In this document: positions 37,548 to 49,041 of the stretch, in pieces
Layout: each line of letters begins with the position of its first letter
Numbering within the stretch: position 1 is the stretch's first letter
Assembly: GCF_001653235.2 (NCBI RefSeq)
Contig: NC_035795.1
Location: forward strand, 2,663,501 to 2,727,500
Direction: 5' to 3'
DNA: 64,000 bases
DNA from: Pochonia chlamydosporia 170
Taxonomy: Eukaryota > Ascomycota > Sordariomycetes > Hypocreales > Clavicipitaceae
The notes under the pieces: model-generated
What the model saw: only the letters and a program-made list of their open reading frames with translations
What the model was told of the DNA's origin: nothing
Databases searched by the model: none
Made by a program: the position numbers and the translations under genes

Positions 37548-37555
37548 CTTTTATA
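37548..37555 (-). promoter_or_regulatory. TATA box of the hydrophobin gene
   Basis: TATAAAAG on the reverse strand, 134 bases upstream of the hydrophobin ATG, followed by a CT-rich leader. Placement fits a strongly expressed fungal gene. Confidence 0.5.
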
Positions 37556-40140
37556 TTTTTAGATGCCCATATTGGCCTCTTAGAGTCCTCGAGATGATGA
37601 CCCGATGATAATCCAAGAAATGTCGCGTAGCTAGTCCTGTATTGTGCTCTCATACAACGTTTCCCTTGCGTTCTTTGATATCCTTGATTTTATTTCATCT
37701 GTTGACCGTGTCAAGTCCGTTTTTGGTTAAGCAAAAGGATCGACATAGATAGTTTGATGCCTCACCAAGCCATGTGAATGCACTTTACGTTACATCTGCT
37801 AATCAGAGCTCTTCCTGGGTTATCATGACGGGGCTTAAAAGCAAACGTACTACTGCAAGGGCTGTTTGCGTGTCTACTCTGGGCTTGTCTTTTGTTGTCC
37901 ACATCTGCGATTATGTGGACTAGGATGCATTGAGGCGGTGTTTATGATTACTGGCTTGGGAACCTTGCTTATGTAGCAGACGAGGCTGTATGGATAGTCC
38001 ACCGGTTTTGGACGACCACGGATCAAACCACCTACAGTGTCTTTCACCTCTTTCCTATGAAAGTTAAGCGCCGCCGCGGAACTAAAGCATGCATGGCCGC
38101 CAGTCAGTGGCCAACTCGGTGAAGGTATGTGCAGGACGGGATTTCAAAAGGGTGGTAATGAGTCCAGACTAGGCCGCGTTGTGGGTATCTGGGTCTACGG
38201 GCCGCAAAGTGTTAGATAGATTTCCCTTGTTTGATCAACGGGCCGCACTCACAGTAGTTAAACCACTTGCACTGGTGATATAATCGTATACGAATTTGTA
38301 ATATGAGAATGCATGTCATCCCTATGCTGTAGAATAGTTTGCTGAAGAGACACACAGAAAGCCACGCAGCAGAAACAATGTCTCAAGACGAACCCATGGC
38401 AACAGCACAAAAGCAGGTGGCGTTCCACTTGCACCACTCAGCAAGGAGCCAAATCTGTATCCTTCTCAGTTTCCACGATGTATCCCAAGCGGACGGCAGT
38501 GGCAAAGGGATACCATTTGCTTTTGCTTTGCGGATATGCGTCTTTTTGCCTCTGCCAGACAGAAACCATGGCTCCGACAAAAGCCACCGGACTGTCGGGA
38601 GTAGTACTCTTTCGTATCATTGGTCTCGACCAGCCGGCCCTCTGTCATCTCGGCGTAAGAGACAAGGCCAAGCTGTCCAGCCTGTCCATCCCGTCGCCTT
38701 GCGGCGTCCAAAGCCTGCATGCTATGCAGGGGGGGGGGTTGACAAACTCACCGTTGATTGGCGGCCCATGGGTAAGCCTGAATGCTCGAATTCTAGCATC
38801 AGCGGTTCAATCTCTGGTCAAGGCCCATCTGCCGATAATACCGGCTGCCATCCCGGCCGATTGCGTGCAGCAAGGGGGATGGGGAAAGTGGATTTGTTCC
38901 CATTTTGAGTGGGGGAAAGGCAACAAAAGGAGAGACAAGTTGGGGAGCATGGACATGACAACTCCGAGCGGACAAGCTAAAGCGAAACATCTGTTCATTC
39001 TCCATTGTTTGGATGGCATTCGGCAGTCATCTCCGGTTCCAGACTGTACTTTTCTTTGTTCCAGCCTGCCAATCGGACAATATCCAAGGCAAGTCACGCT
39101 GCGGCAAAAAGTGTCAAAGCTAAAGTAGCAGCGCTAGTTATGGATGACACTTGGCATATCACGGGCAGTGCCTCGATTAGTTAGTGTCAGGTCTAGAGAC
39201 TTGTGTATGATCGCCGACTCGTAAAAACGAAAATGATCCCGCCTGACGGTCCAAGCCATCCCCTGGTGCTTCTTACAACCAAAGAAAGCCACACAGGGCA
39301 TAAACCTCCGGCCGAACGTGAACAAAGAGTTACGATCCTGTGCATCGGCATCCCACAATCAACCAAACTTGGCTCCAAATTGTTATCCACATTAGGTTCT
39401 CCCGCAGATACTTCCCGTTGTTGCATTCAGCCAGCCACGAATCTCGACCTGATTGGGTTGCAGTTCAGGTGTTTTTTCTGTGCCTAGTCCCAAGTTGTTA
39501 ACCCCCTTGCAACCTTGGCACTGGAGGCCAGAAAAATACGGAAACGCTGAGACATGGGAAGAACGCCAAGCTAAGTAAGATGAAGTCATGGCACTTCTCA
39601 GCTCTGGCTGTACCAAGTCGATGAGATGCAATGCCTCGCATCCCGTCGCTTGCAGTGCAGGATCTGTACTCAGTGTGCCGCCATTCTTATGTTCTTGACA
39701 TTTAGCAAATGTTACTTTGTTGGGTCAGGTTTAAAAATATTCTTGACCGGTTTCCGTGTCGCAACTGATCATCCAAGATGGAGATCACATTTACAATTTC
39801 GACGAAATATATCCCGCGGAGTTATTGCTCAGGTTATGAGTGCCAACGCCGATGCACCGAGAATCCTGCATTTGGCTAGAGGTGGGCTAACCGGCCACAG
39901 AGGTTGGATGCATTAGCCAAGGTCGAGAACCGAAAGTCAATTGTCAATGACACATAGAAGGTGAGGCTCCTAACTTTTCTGTGAGGCAAAAGGAACAATA
40001 GCGCTACTCAAGGCACCAAGGGACGGTGACTAAATTAAGCGGCAATTCCTAAAAAAAGAAAAGAAAAGAAAGACCGATCACGATTGATATCAAATAATAA
40101 GCTGGAGCAAAAAAAGCGAATAATAAAAAAAGAATTCATG
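37556..40140. other. Long gene-free interval
   Basis: About 2.6 kb between the hydrophobin and tRNA-Leu. A 216-codon ATG frame at 38478-39128 (+) overlaps other frames on both strands and shows no domain or signal; it is not called. No other gene was seen. Confidence 0.5.
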
Positions 40141-40253
40141 TGACACCTGAGGGATTCGAACCCTCGCCTATTACTAGACCGCGAATAGGGACAACTGGAC
40201 AAGTCCGATTGAATACCTGAACACGGCGCCTTAGACCACTCGGCCAAAGTGCC
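40141..40253 (-). tRNA. tRNA-Leu (CAG) with an intron
   Basis: The reverse strand starts GGCACTTTGGCCGAGTGG, a class II tRNA-Leu start, and ends in AGGTGTC plus discriminator A. The anticodon stem CCGTG pairs with CGCGG. The loop reads TTCAGG, giving anticodon CAG. About 31 nt then interrupt the loop after position 37, the normal place for a nuclear tRNA intron. The extra arm and the T arm (GAGGG-TTCGAAT-CCCTC) are present. An in-frame ATG reading across the gene is a shadow of the tRNA. Confidence 0.92.
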
Positions 40254-42144
40254 TCGATTTGTGATGGATGTGAATTGGCTTATTTTTATTTGAGTAGTCT
40301 CTACTCAATGCTCTTGTTGTGGGCCACACCACATTGTTGTGCAGACTCGGTAATCTCCCGCTGGACAGGCATCTATCCATGACAGTTTCTTCGTCAACCA
40401 GCCCAACCAAACCCAAAGGCTGCCATTTCAGCTGTACCAACTTCACATGTTACGCAATTTGGGGTCCGTTTGTGAATCTGACATCACAATACGAATCAAC
40501 CTCCCGAACTTTTGACACCCCCTTCACCGACCGCCATCTTTAACAGCCCGGCAATGGCATTCTTCTTGACAGCCCTTTGGCGCCACTCTTGCCTGCATAC
40601 CTGCTCGACGTTGTAGCCATGGTTCGACCGAGTTGCATAATCTCTGACGTAGTTTCGGTTGATACGATGCATAGACTGTCGTAGGAAGCCTTGACGTATT
40701 TGGTCAAGGCTGCAGCCAAGGGGCTTTTGCCATGAAAACTTATTGCAGCCAGCTGGCAGTTGGGGCTGCGCCGAGTTGTTCGCCTTGGCAACAATCCATC
40801 CTCTTTTAGATGTCAGACATTATTTTCTCATTTAGTTGTTGAATGTATGGGGAAGGAAAACGGTCGATCCAAAAGCGCCGTGATCTGCTCCATCGGCAAG
40901 TCTCGCATTGAACAAGAGAGTACACCCGAGTAACCATCATCGTGATTGTCGACTTCGTCGGTCAGAAGTACCCTGCTAATTCATTTCTGTGGAAACGTTA
41001 TGTTGTTTGTATTCGCAACAGGGATAATCCATTATCTTTCCCCTCAACTTTGGGTTGTCGCAAGGCGGCACATGGGAGTCTGCGCTACCGTGGGCAATCG
41101 ATGGCAACTCAGACTCTTTCTCTTAATGTTTGCCTCCCTCTCTGCTCTGCCGTCCTCCTCCTTAGTTAACTTGTCAGTCACTCAAAGATGTTTATATGCT
41201 CTCTTGTGTGAAAAGCCTCGGCATCCAAGACCTTTGCTTCCGTTTCTATCGCCAGCATTGTCCGCATGATTAGACTTCAAGATCACATAACGAAACACAT
41301 CCATAGAAGATTACCTGTTCCTCATACTATCAAAATAGTATGATGTGTCTTCCTGAGTCATTAGTCTGCGTACGTGGCTGCATCACAATTTTCACTGGTA
41401 TACCCTTAACTACCTCTACAATCCTGCCAGGGCCGCACAAGCTCGGCTTGCCCTCTTTATTTCCATCTCCGTGACGGACATTTTCTCACGACACATGCGG
41501 CCTGGCACATATGAACAAGGACTTTCATGATGTATCCTCTCCGTTGTATGTTCAGAACATGGCCACAATCCCACGCTCCTCTTAGGCTCATCACGATCTC
41601 GTCTAATAACGAGGTGCGACGTCTGCGGAAGAACACGGTTGGGTCAACTTTGTCTTGCCTTCTCAAACGATGGCACGCTCTTGAGTAGGCACTTGGAACG
41701 GCGCAAATCCTGCGCCGGCTCTCCTCTTATTTCAGGTGTTTCCTCTTAGGTTTCCGGTAGGAAAAGCTCTTGTTAAGCTGGTTGCACTGTTACGTGCAGT
41801 TTAGCACCTGGTTTCCGTACAAAGTGGTAGCAAATTCCATACCAACAAGCCAGCTAATGCCAGAACTTGTTGATTCGTTCACGATTTCGTAGGCCAAGTG
41901 ACCTTGATGGAGCAAAACAATGATAAATGATGAAGACGAGATGGAACTTTGCGTACATTTTCGCCTAGTTCCTTTCGAACTTTCACATGGTATTCTAAGA
42001 AACACCGAGAACTACCGACAGAATACTGGAAAACATACGGGATTAGAAACAGGTGATCGAGTAGGCTTATAGGCCCAACAAAGACTGTGGAATATCCCGA
42101 ATACCATATAGAGCCTAGCAATTGAAACTTGACAGCAATGCTTC
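40254..42144. other. Gene-free interval
   Basis: About 1.9 kb. Frames at 40942-41269 (+) are short and overlapping, without domain features. No gene supported. Confidence 0.5.
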
Positions 42145-43148
42145 TCACGCGGCGTTCGCCAAAACATTGTCAATCCATTCCTCAACCGACGTAGGCTCCC
42201 TCTCCAAAAGCCACCTCATCACATTAGGGCTGCCCTGCAACCCGCGACGGTTGTAATATAAAATTAAGCGCTCAACTGTGTCTCGAACCAAGTCTCCACG
42301 AGGATCGCCTTGGCTTCCCAGTTGCCTGGTCCCGGCTCCGTACAAGAACTCCATCAGCTTGTCCGAACCAGCCTCTAGGGATGGAACCCTGACTTCGATT
42401 TGTTTTCCAATACGATTTTCAACCAATTTGACCACGTCTGTCTCAGCGATAGGCTTCGTCGAGCACAGAGGATACTCGGCAAGATAGTGAGCTTCTCTCT
42501 CGTTCAGAACCTTGACTGACACTTCCGCGAGATCTGCCAGGGAGACTAGGCTACTGGCATAGTTTGGTGACCACCATTTATCAAGAACCGGCTTCTCCTG
42601 AGCAACAAGCTTTGCCAGAGGGAAGGTATCCATAAACTACAGTTATCAGCACAAATTTCATCGACAGAGTTTGGGGGACTAGGTATTCTGATGCTCACAT
42701 TCACAGGTTTCAGGATTGTCCAGCAAGTGATTGGACTCAAAAAGAGGTGTTCCTCGACGTAACTCTTGAGGTCATGATGTAGTAGAGTCCTGTGCTGTGT
42801 AGAAAGCACACTGGAGAAGAGAAAATGTTTGAACACATTGCCTTGCCGTTTTGATTCTATGACAGCAGCATCAATCAGATTAAAGCCCATGACCTTTTCG
42901 TGAGAATGAAGGCTTGGAAGTACAGCATTAATAGCTGTGGCGCCTTCAAGTAGTTTTGTGCAATCGGAAAGCGACTGCAAATCTACTGTTACGACGTCAG
43001 CGTCGGGGTAGAGGCACTTCAGCTTTTCAGCCGATTTTGACGAGTGTGCTGCCAAGCGAAGCTGAAACTTCCCTTTGCTATAGATCAAGGGGATAAGGCG
43101 AGAGCATTGTTTGCCCCCAGGGCAGGTTATGACAAGAATCTCGGACAT
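42145..43148 (-). CDS. NmrA-like NAD(P)-binding protein
   Basis: Two exons, 43148-42699 and 42636-42145, with a 62-nt intron (GTGAGC donor, TGTAG acceptor). The product has 313 residues. The ATG at 43148 was chosen over a non-ATG extension. It has the NmrA/atypical SDR layout: an N-terminal strand SEILVITCPGGKQCSRLI in place of the usual GATGxxG, VVTVDLQSLSDCTKLLEGA, FLFSSVLSTQH, and the C-terminal half with SLVSLADLAEVSVKVL. The altered glycine loop suggests weak or changed nucleotide binding. Such proteins act as redox-responsive regulators or reductases. It is divergent from the siderophore-type transporter. Confidence 0.8.
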
Positions 43149-44174
43149 GGCGATGTTCTCAGGGTTCTGCAACCGTGTTAAATGGAGCCAGCACCTGCAA
43201 TGGGATTCTTAAATGCAAATACTGTCTCTATATTTCTCTGTATTGAAGCATTATAGCCTTCTTTTATCATTCGCAGTGCCGTAGACCTGTAGATCATGCA
43301 AACCAGAGATTACTCCCAATGCCGGGAAATCTTAGGAGACAAAGTGTCCTCGGCACGGAACCTGTATAAACTATGCGGCCTTCCGTTATTCCAGGCTTCG
43401 GGATGGGCCAGTTGTTCCCACTATCTAAACTAAACTTCAATCCGACTGGTTTCGCTTCAACGTGAAGGTGACAGCTTCTTCACGAGCCATCATACGCCCA
43501 GAGAGCAAACCTTGTCAATAAATGACCAAGTGGTCTGACTTCGATATTGCATCTAATCCTTGCTCATGCCCAATACCCACTTTGTCAGGCGGGCAATTGT
43601 TTCGACGTATTTGGCGACGTGCGTGAAGTATCAACCATTAAGATTTGGCTGAGATAGTCCGAGCCGAGGGTTACACAATGTGGCAACAAATAATCCTCAG
43701 CCGCCCCTTGAGCCAACAGACAGGGCCGTGCGCATTTCCGAATCTTGCGACAAAATGAGTTGTTAGCTGAATAGAGTCGCAGTTTTTTTCAAGTCAGATG
43801 ATGATGGATCATGTTGTTGGTCAACAGTTGATGGATTAGATTAGATAAGATATAGCTAGCCTTGCCTGTGGCTTGGTCTCCAAGGTGATAATGAGCAAGA
43901 AGGCGATGGGACCAGTTCGTTGGCCGCCCATGATTCTTGTAATGAAAAAGTTACACGTCATAAACGGGGATATGGGCGTGTGATCGGACATACTCGGTTT
44001 AAATTCTAGAAGTTCAACTAATATGAGCCATTTCTACGAAGTACTTGAACCGTCAATCTGCCAGGTGTTTTCTTCATCAGAACTTGAAATGCAGTCCGTG
44101 AAGGAGCTGCAGGTTTCCATCTAGCACGCTCTCTGTTGAAAGACACGTTTCGAGTGCCAACTTTCCAAGAACCC
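43149..44174. other. Divergent promoter interval
   Basis: A 1.0-kb gap between the NmrA-like gene (-) and the MFS pseudogene (+). No gene is seen. Confidence 0.45.
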
Positions 44175-45529
44175 ATGGAGAAAATCGCTCTGGCTGCGAG
44201 CGAGGCAGCTTCGCCAAGCTCGCAAAATGCTGATCCAGCGATGAATCCCACCGCCACGGTCGGGGTGCAATCACAAGGAGTAACCAGGATGGAGGCTATG
44301 TATCGCTCAACGAAAGGGGACAGGAGGCTGTTATGGCTTGCAGGCATCTCAGTTTCGGTCTGTGCCTGGGTGTATTCATTGGACTTTGCGACATCGCACA
44401 ACTATTCTGTTGATGTCTCATCTTATTACCGTCAACATAGCACAGTCCTCGCCACCTTGGGCATTGTCACAAACATCATAAGCGCGGTGAGCAAGCCCTT
44501 CATCGCGAAATTTTCGGACATCACAAGCAGGCCATACACGTACATATTTGGGCTCGTGTTCTACGTTATGGGCTATGTTATCGTATCGACCTCATCATCC
44601 ATCTCGGCATATGTCGTTGGGGAAGCCTTCGTGTCACTTGGCAGCTCTGGAATAGATCTTGTGAACGATATCATCGTTGCCGACCTGACGCCCCTGGAAT
44701 GGAGGGGATTCTTGGGAGGATTGCTATCAACGCCGTTTGTAATCAACACCTGGTTTGCTGGAAAGATTGTACAGGCAATATTGTCCAAGGGTCAGTGGAG
44801 ATGGTATGCTGAGCCTTGTCATCCTGTGCAAAATGTTCGGTACTGACATAGGCATTCTTCAGGGGTTACGGGATGTTTGCTATCATCATGCCAGTCGCCA
44901 TCACCCCAGCGATTGCCACCCTCATCTATCTCGACCGAAAAGCGAAAAAGTCTGGCACGGTCAGCCTTGCCTCAGGTGGCGAGGCTCAGCATGCGGAGAA
45001 GCAAGTCTCGGATCAGATTGGCCACGACGGCGTACCAACTATCAACTCAATGACAGTTACCTCATCCCGAGGTAGCTGGTTACAAAAGTTTAAGCGTGGG
45101 ATGATAGAAATTGACTCATTTGGACTGCTGCTACTCGGATTTGGTTGGGCACTTCTTCTTCTTCCATTCTCCCTAAAGACTTACGCACAGCATGGATGGA
45201 AAAACCAATCACTTATCGCAATGTTTGTGGTTGGTGGTGTATTATGGATTGCCTATGTGGTGTATGAAATCAAATGGGCCCCGATGCCTAGTGCACCAAG
45301 AAGATTGGTATTTAACAAGACCCTAATTACTTGCATAATTATCGAGTCGTTCTATTTTAGTAAGCTGAAGCGACGTCAAGCAGTCCCATCGTCTACCCTC
45401 GTACGAAGCGTACTAACTGTATTTTCACAAGTATCCGGAAACATGCGTGGCCTTTACTGGTCATCTTACGTTTACGTTGTGAAACCGTGGAGCTATCAAA
45501 ACTGGGTTTACTATAACAGCCCAGTATAA
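44175..45529 (+). pseudogene. 3'-truncated siderophore-type MFS transporter
   Basis: Three exons: 44175-44803, 44863-45359 and 45432-45529. They read in frame to 407 residues, but the family is usually about 580-620 residues with 14 helices. The start is the ATG at 44175. Recognisable parts include VYSLDFATSHNYSVDVSSYY, DIIVADLTPLEWRGFLGG and, after the last splice, GLYWSSYVYVVKPWSYQNW. In siderophore-iron transporters this last block is followed by about six more helices. Here the frame stops three residues after YYN, immediately before a CCTGAGC minisatellite, so the 3' third is missing. The remaining exons are intact, which suggests a recent break. Confidence 0.8.
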
Positions 45530-48500
45530 AACCGGAATCACGACGGACCCAGTTTCCTTTCTCAAAAGAGTTCCTGAGCTGTGGCTGCTTTAACCTGAGC
45601 AGTTCCTGAGCCTCAGTGAGTCACCCTGAGCAGCCCCTGAGCAGCCCCCGAGCCACCTGAGCCATCCTGAGCCATCCTGAGCATCTCCTGGAGTTTCCCT
45701 GAGCTACTTGCTATTGATGATATCATTGTACTCCCTTTGGACTGGAAAACGATTACGTGGACTCTACGCGGCTCTTATGCACACGCCTCTTGTGGCCTGC
45801 TTCTCGTGAGATAAGGATCAGTAAAATAACTAATTGTTTACATAGAAGTCATTCTATTACATGAGATTATTGATGATCCTCGGTATCTCCGATAGCTGCC
45901 TAGAATAATCTCCAGACGTAACTCGTAATGGGAGTCATGCAAGCCTTCTGATCGTTTTGATGGAAACTCGTGGAATCATGAGACTCCAAGTTTTCTGCCT
46001 TACCTAAAGCTCTTAGTGCCGTCTCTGATTCATGTAGCATCCATTCTACAGTAGTATAGCCATCAGCCGGGCTCTATAAAAGAAAATCCATTAGACGATT
46101 ATAATGCCCTACTCTTTGCGTCTGAATTAGAATACCCTATCGTGAGCAGGACTCATGGGAGGTTCGCTTCGGGCTGGCCTCACAGCCAGATAGTAGACTA
46201 CGATCAATTTGGCCATGCACATAAATTAATCACTATATGGAGCATTTAACGGCGGTTTACTTTCTCATAAAGACCCTAATAATCACATACGTCTTATACC
46301 CGAGGTGTGTTCCAAGAGACACTGTGGTGCATGGGCGGGCGGATTTTAAAGGAAACCGTGATGCCGAGAAAATGCGATAATGCTAAATAACGCCACAAAC
46401 TATTTTCAATTCTCACTTACGTTATCTCGGTATTTTATTTTGTTGTGCTCGTCGTAGAGTAGAGTGATATTATATTGTTTAACACCCACCAATAATGTTC
46501 CTTCGTCGTGCAAAAAGGGATAACTACGGCAAACCGAAAATATTGCTGACAAATGAAACGTCCCCATAGTTGTCTGTGGGTGCGAATTTAGGCTGCACCT
46601 AAGTGGTGGAGTGTGTGGCGACAAATGACTTTTTAAGTGCTAGGTTGATTAACTGACGGATATAAAGCGGTTTTTGTCCAGCGACGAGCTGGAACTGGCT
46701 CCACGTAGCACCCCTGTAAAAGCGCTAATATTGGCCTTGTGCTGATGAGTCATCGATGTGACGACATAATTTTTGCACAGAAGAACAGCTTAAAGCAGCT
46801 ATAGGTCAGTTTGGCAAGCAAAGAGAGCACATGAGCGCCATAAAAGGCCGTTGTGGTTACCGGGCGATTGGCTGACGACTAAAGAGCCGGTTTTGCTGGT
46901 TGTGATAAAATGGCTCCATGATGCCCCTGCGATGAGCCAAAAATAGCTTATATTCTGGTAGGTTTTGTACCATGGCACAATCTATATAACTAGAATAAAT
47001 CAGTATTAATATAAATCTATTGATTGAAGGCACTCTTACTTTTCGATTCATGTAATTTTTATTGCCTACAGTGCCGTGGTTGGGTATGAACGCTCCAAAA
47101 CAACATATTTTAGACGTCCTATCGAATTTCGCTATGTAAAACGGAACTCAAGGCGCATCCTCCACACTCGCCGTTACTCTCATCTAAATGAAGGAATTCG
47201 GAGCTTAATCTGAAGTGTCAGCTGGTGTTTTCACCGTAACCCAAGTATGAGATGAGTCTCGACACTTCATGTCCATCTTAGCACACTCCAAACAAATGAT
47301 AAAATGTCCACAGTCACAAGTGCCGCAATTACAGATTTAATGCATGTGTTACAGTCGGTGAATCTATTTTCTGACGACTAAGAATCGGTTTTTGGATGTG
47401 CAAAACACCCTCTCCACATGTACTCACTAGGATTAGGTAGAGGTACCGCCCTAAGTACACGATACATACAGGGGTGCAAATAAAGTTAGAAAACTAAATC
47501 CTATAGGGTATTATTACCTGTGACGTAGAATAAGCAAAGAAATAAATACAAAAGGCAACCAATAGATTTTATGGCACCAATAAGTTATCCTGCGTATAAA
47601 GTATCCGCGCTATATAGCGCACTTTATTAAAGCTCTAAACTCTATCTAGCTAACGCTATATAGTTATAATAATAACCCTTAATCTTAATACAGCTTAACT
47701 TAAAGCATATTAAAGAAGACTCTAAGAAGAAGAAACCCTAAAGCCTAAACTACTTAACGTTAATAAACTTTAAAGTATCTAGAAGCGTGGTAATGCGTAG
47801 CAACCTCTACCACCTAATTTCTCTAATAACCACAACATAGATATAGTTTATACAGAGCAAAAGTAGAAAAGTTTCTATCACACTCTAGGCATAAAGGACT
47901 AGTAAAATAAGGCTTAAATAATTTCTCATAAGAATAAAGGCCTTATAAAAGCTTTCCTTCTGTATCCTATAAGAACATCCAGGCAATAAAAGGGAAAGCA
48001 GATTAATACAGAAAGCACTATCCAGGTGTATTTAAGAAAGCTAAATAGTTTAGTCAAAAAGTATACTAGCTAGCATCTAGATAAATCACTTATAAACCAC
48101 CTCTATAATGTTATAGTATTACAAATCACACCAACATTCGGTCTGAGGAGAGAGCCAAAACAAAAATCGATTATGGGACCTGACTTGTTCACATATCACT
48201 TATACTTTCCGACGCGAAAGGCGAAATAAAATAGATAGCACATAGTCAGGTCAAATATTTGCATGCAGTGCTGTATTCAATAATCAAGACTGAATATGAC
48301 CTCGTAATGAAAAAGAAGCTCAATACTGAAAAAGTGCATATTGAGTAGGTATTGAGAATTGAGTATTGAATATTGCAGATATTGAGACTATTGAGAAATC
48401 ATGCATTAGTAAGCCTCTCTGCATGACCTACCTGGTGGTAAACTCCAACTTCTTGGGATGAGTAACTCCCGGTTCATTACCACATCTGGTCTCCAATTCG

Positions 48501-49041
48501 CCGCAGAAGCTTGAACAATATTAAGGTCTCGCCCAAGAACGTGACGCACATCAGTATTTCCTGCCAACTGTAGCTAAATCTCTAAACAGGCGTGACGCAC
48601 GGACGAAAGAGGGCATGAGTCGGGACACGCGGTGAAGAAAAAGGTCATCGTAAGGTTGAAGCAGTGCCAGGATGGGTTGCGCAGCTTCCGAATATCCTAT
48701 GCGGTTCAATGTTGCCATCTTCTATGCAGATACGGAATTCGCCCGGTGGCTCTCCCATATTGTATTTATAGTCGGCTCAAGTCACCACGCATTGCACATG
48801 AAGTCCAGCATAAATGAACCTGGATCCATTCAATCCTCCTCTGACAAGGCATCGGAATTAGATGACATGCTCGTTGTGACTGTGCCATAGGAACCGGCTT
48901 AAGCCTAGATGGCCTGTCATGAGGCTGTGAAGGGAGTTTCCCTCAACTGTCCACGGAGGAATGATTTTTGGTGTCAGGATCAAGGTATTGGAGAGGTTAT
49001 GCAGGTACTTTCCAAAAGGGAGAATAAGAATGGTCCCGAAG
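45530..49041. other. AT-rich, gene-poor relic region
   Basis: About 3.5 kb after the truncated transporter. It opens with a minisatellite and then becomes AT-rich (especially 47500-48120) with many TA-containing stop codons. No intact gene is visible. TATTGAG motifs recur at about 48336-48395. Composition and stop density are those of RIP-mutated transposon remains, but no element could be named. Confidence 0.55.
45572..45706 (+). repeat. CCTGAGC minisatellite
   Basis: A run of about ten imperfect units of the form CCTGAGCNNC, clearest at 45620-45690 (for example CCCTGAGCAG repeated, then ATCCTGAGCC repeated). It begins 42 bases after the premature stop of the transporter. Confidence 0.8.

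Noticed and set aside
38478..39128. 216-codon plus-strand ATG frame
   Set aside because: Composition is not gene-like, it includes a G9 run, and several overlapping frames on both strands are equally open. No family features.
40035..40247. 70-codon reverse-strand frame starting MAEWSKAPCSG
   Set aside because: It reads through the tRNA-Leu gene and its intron; it is a tRNA shadow.
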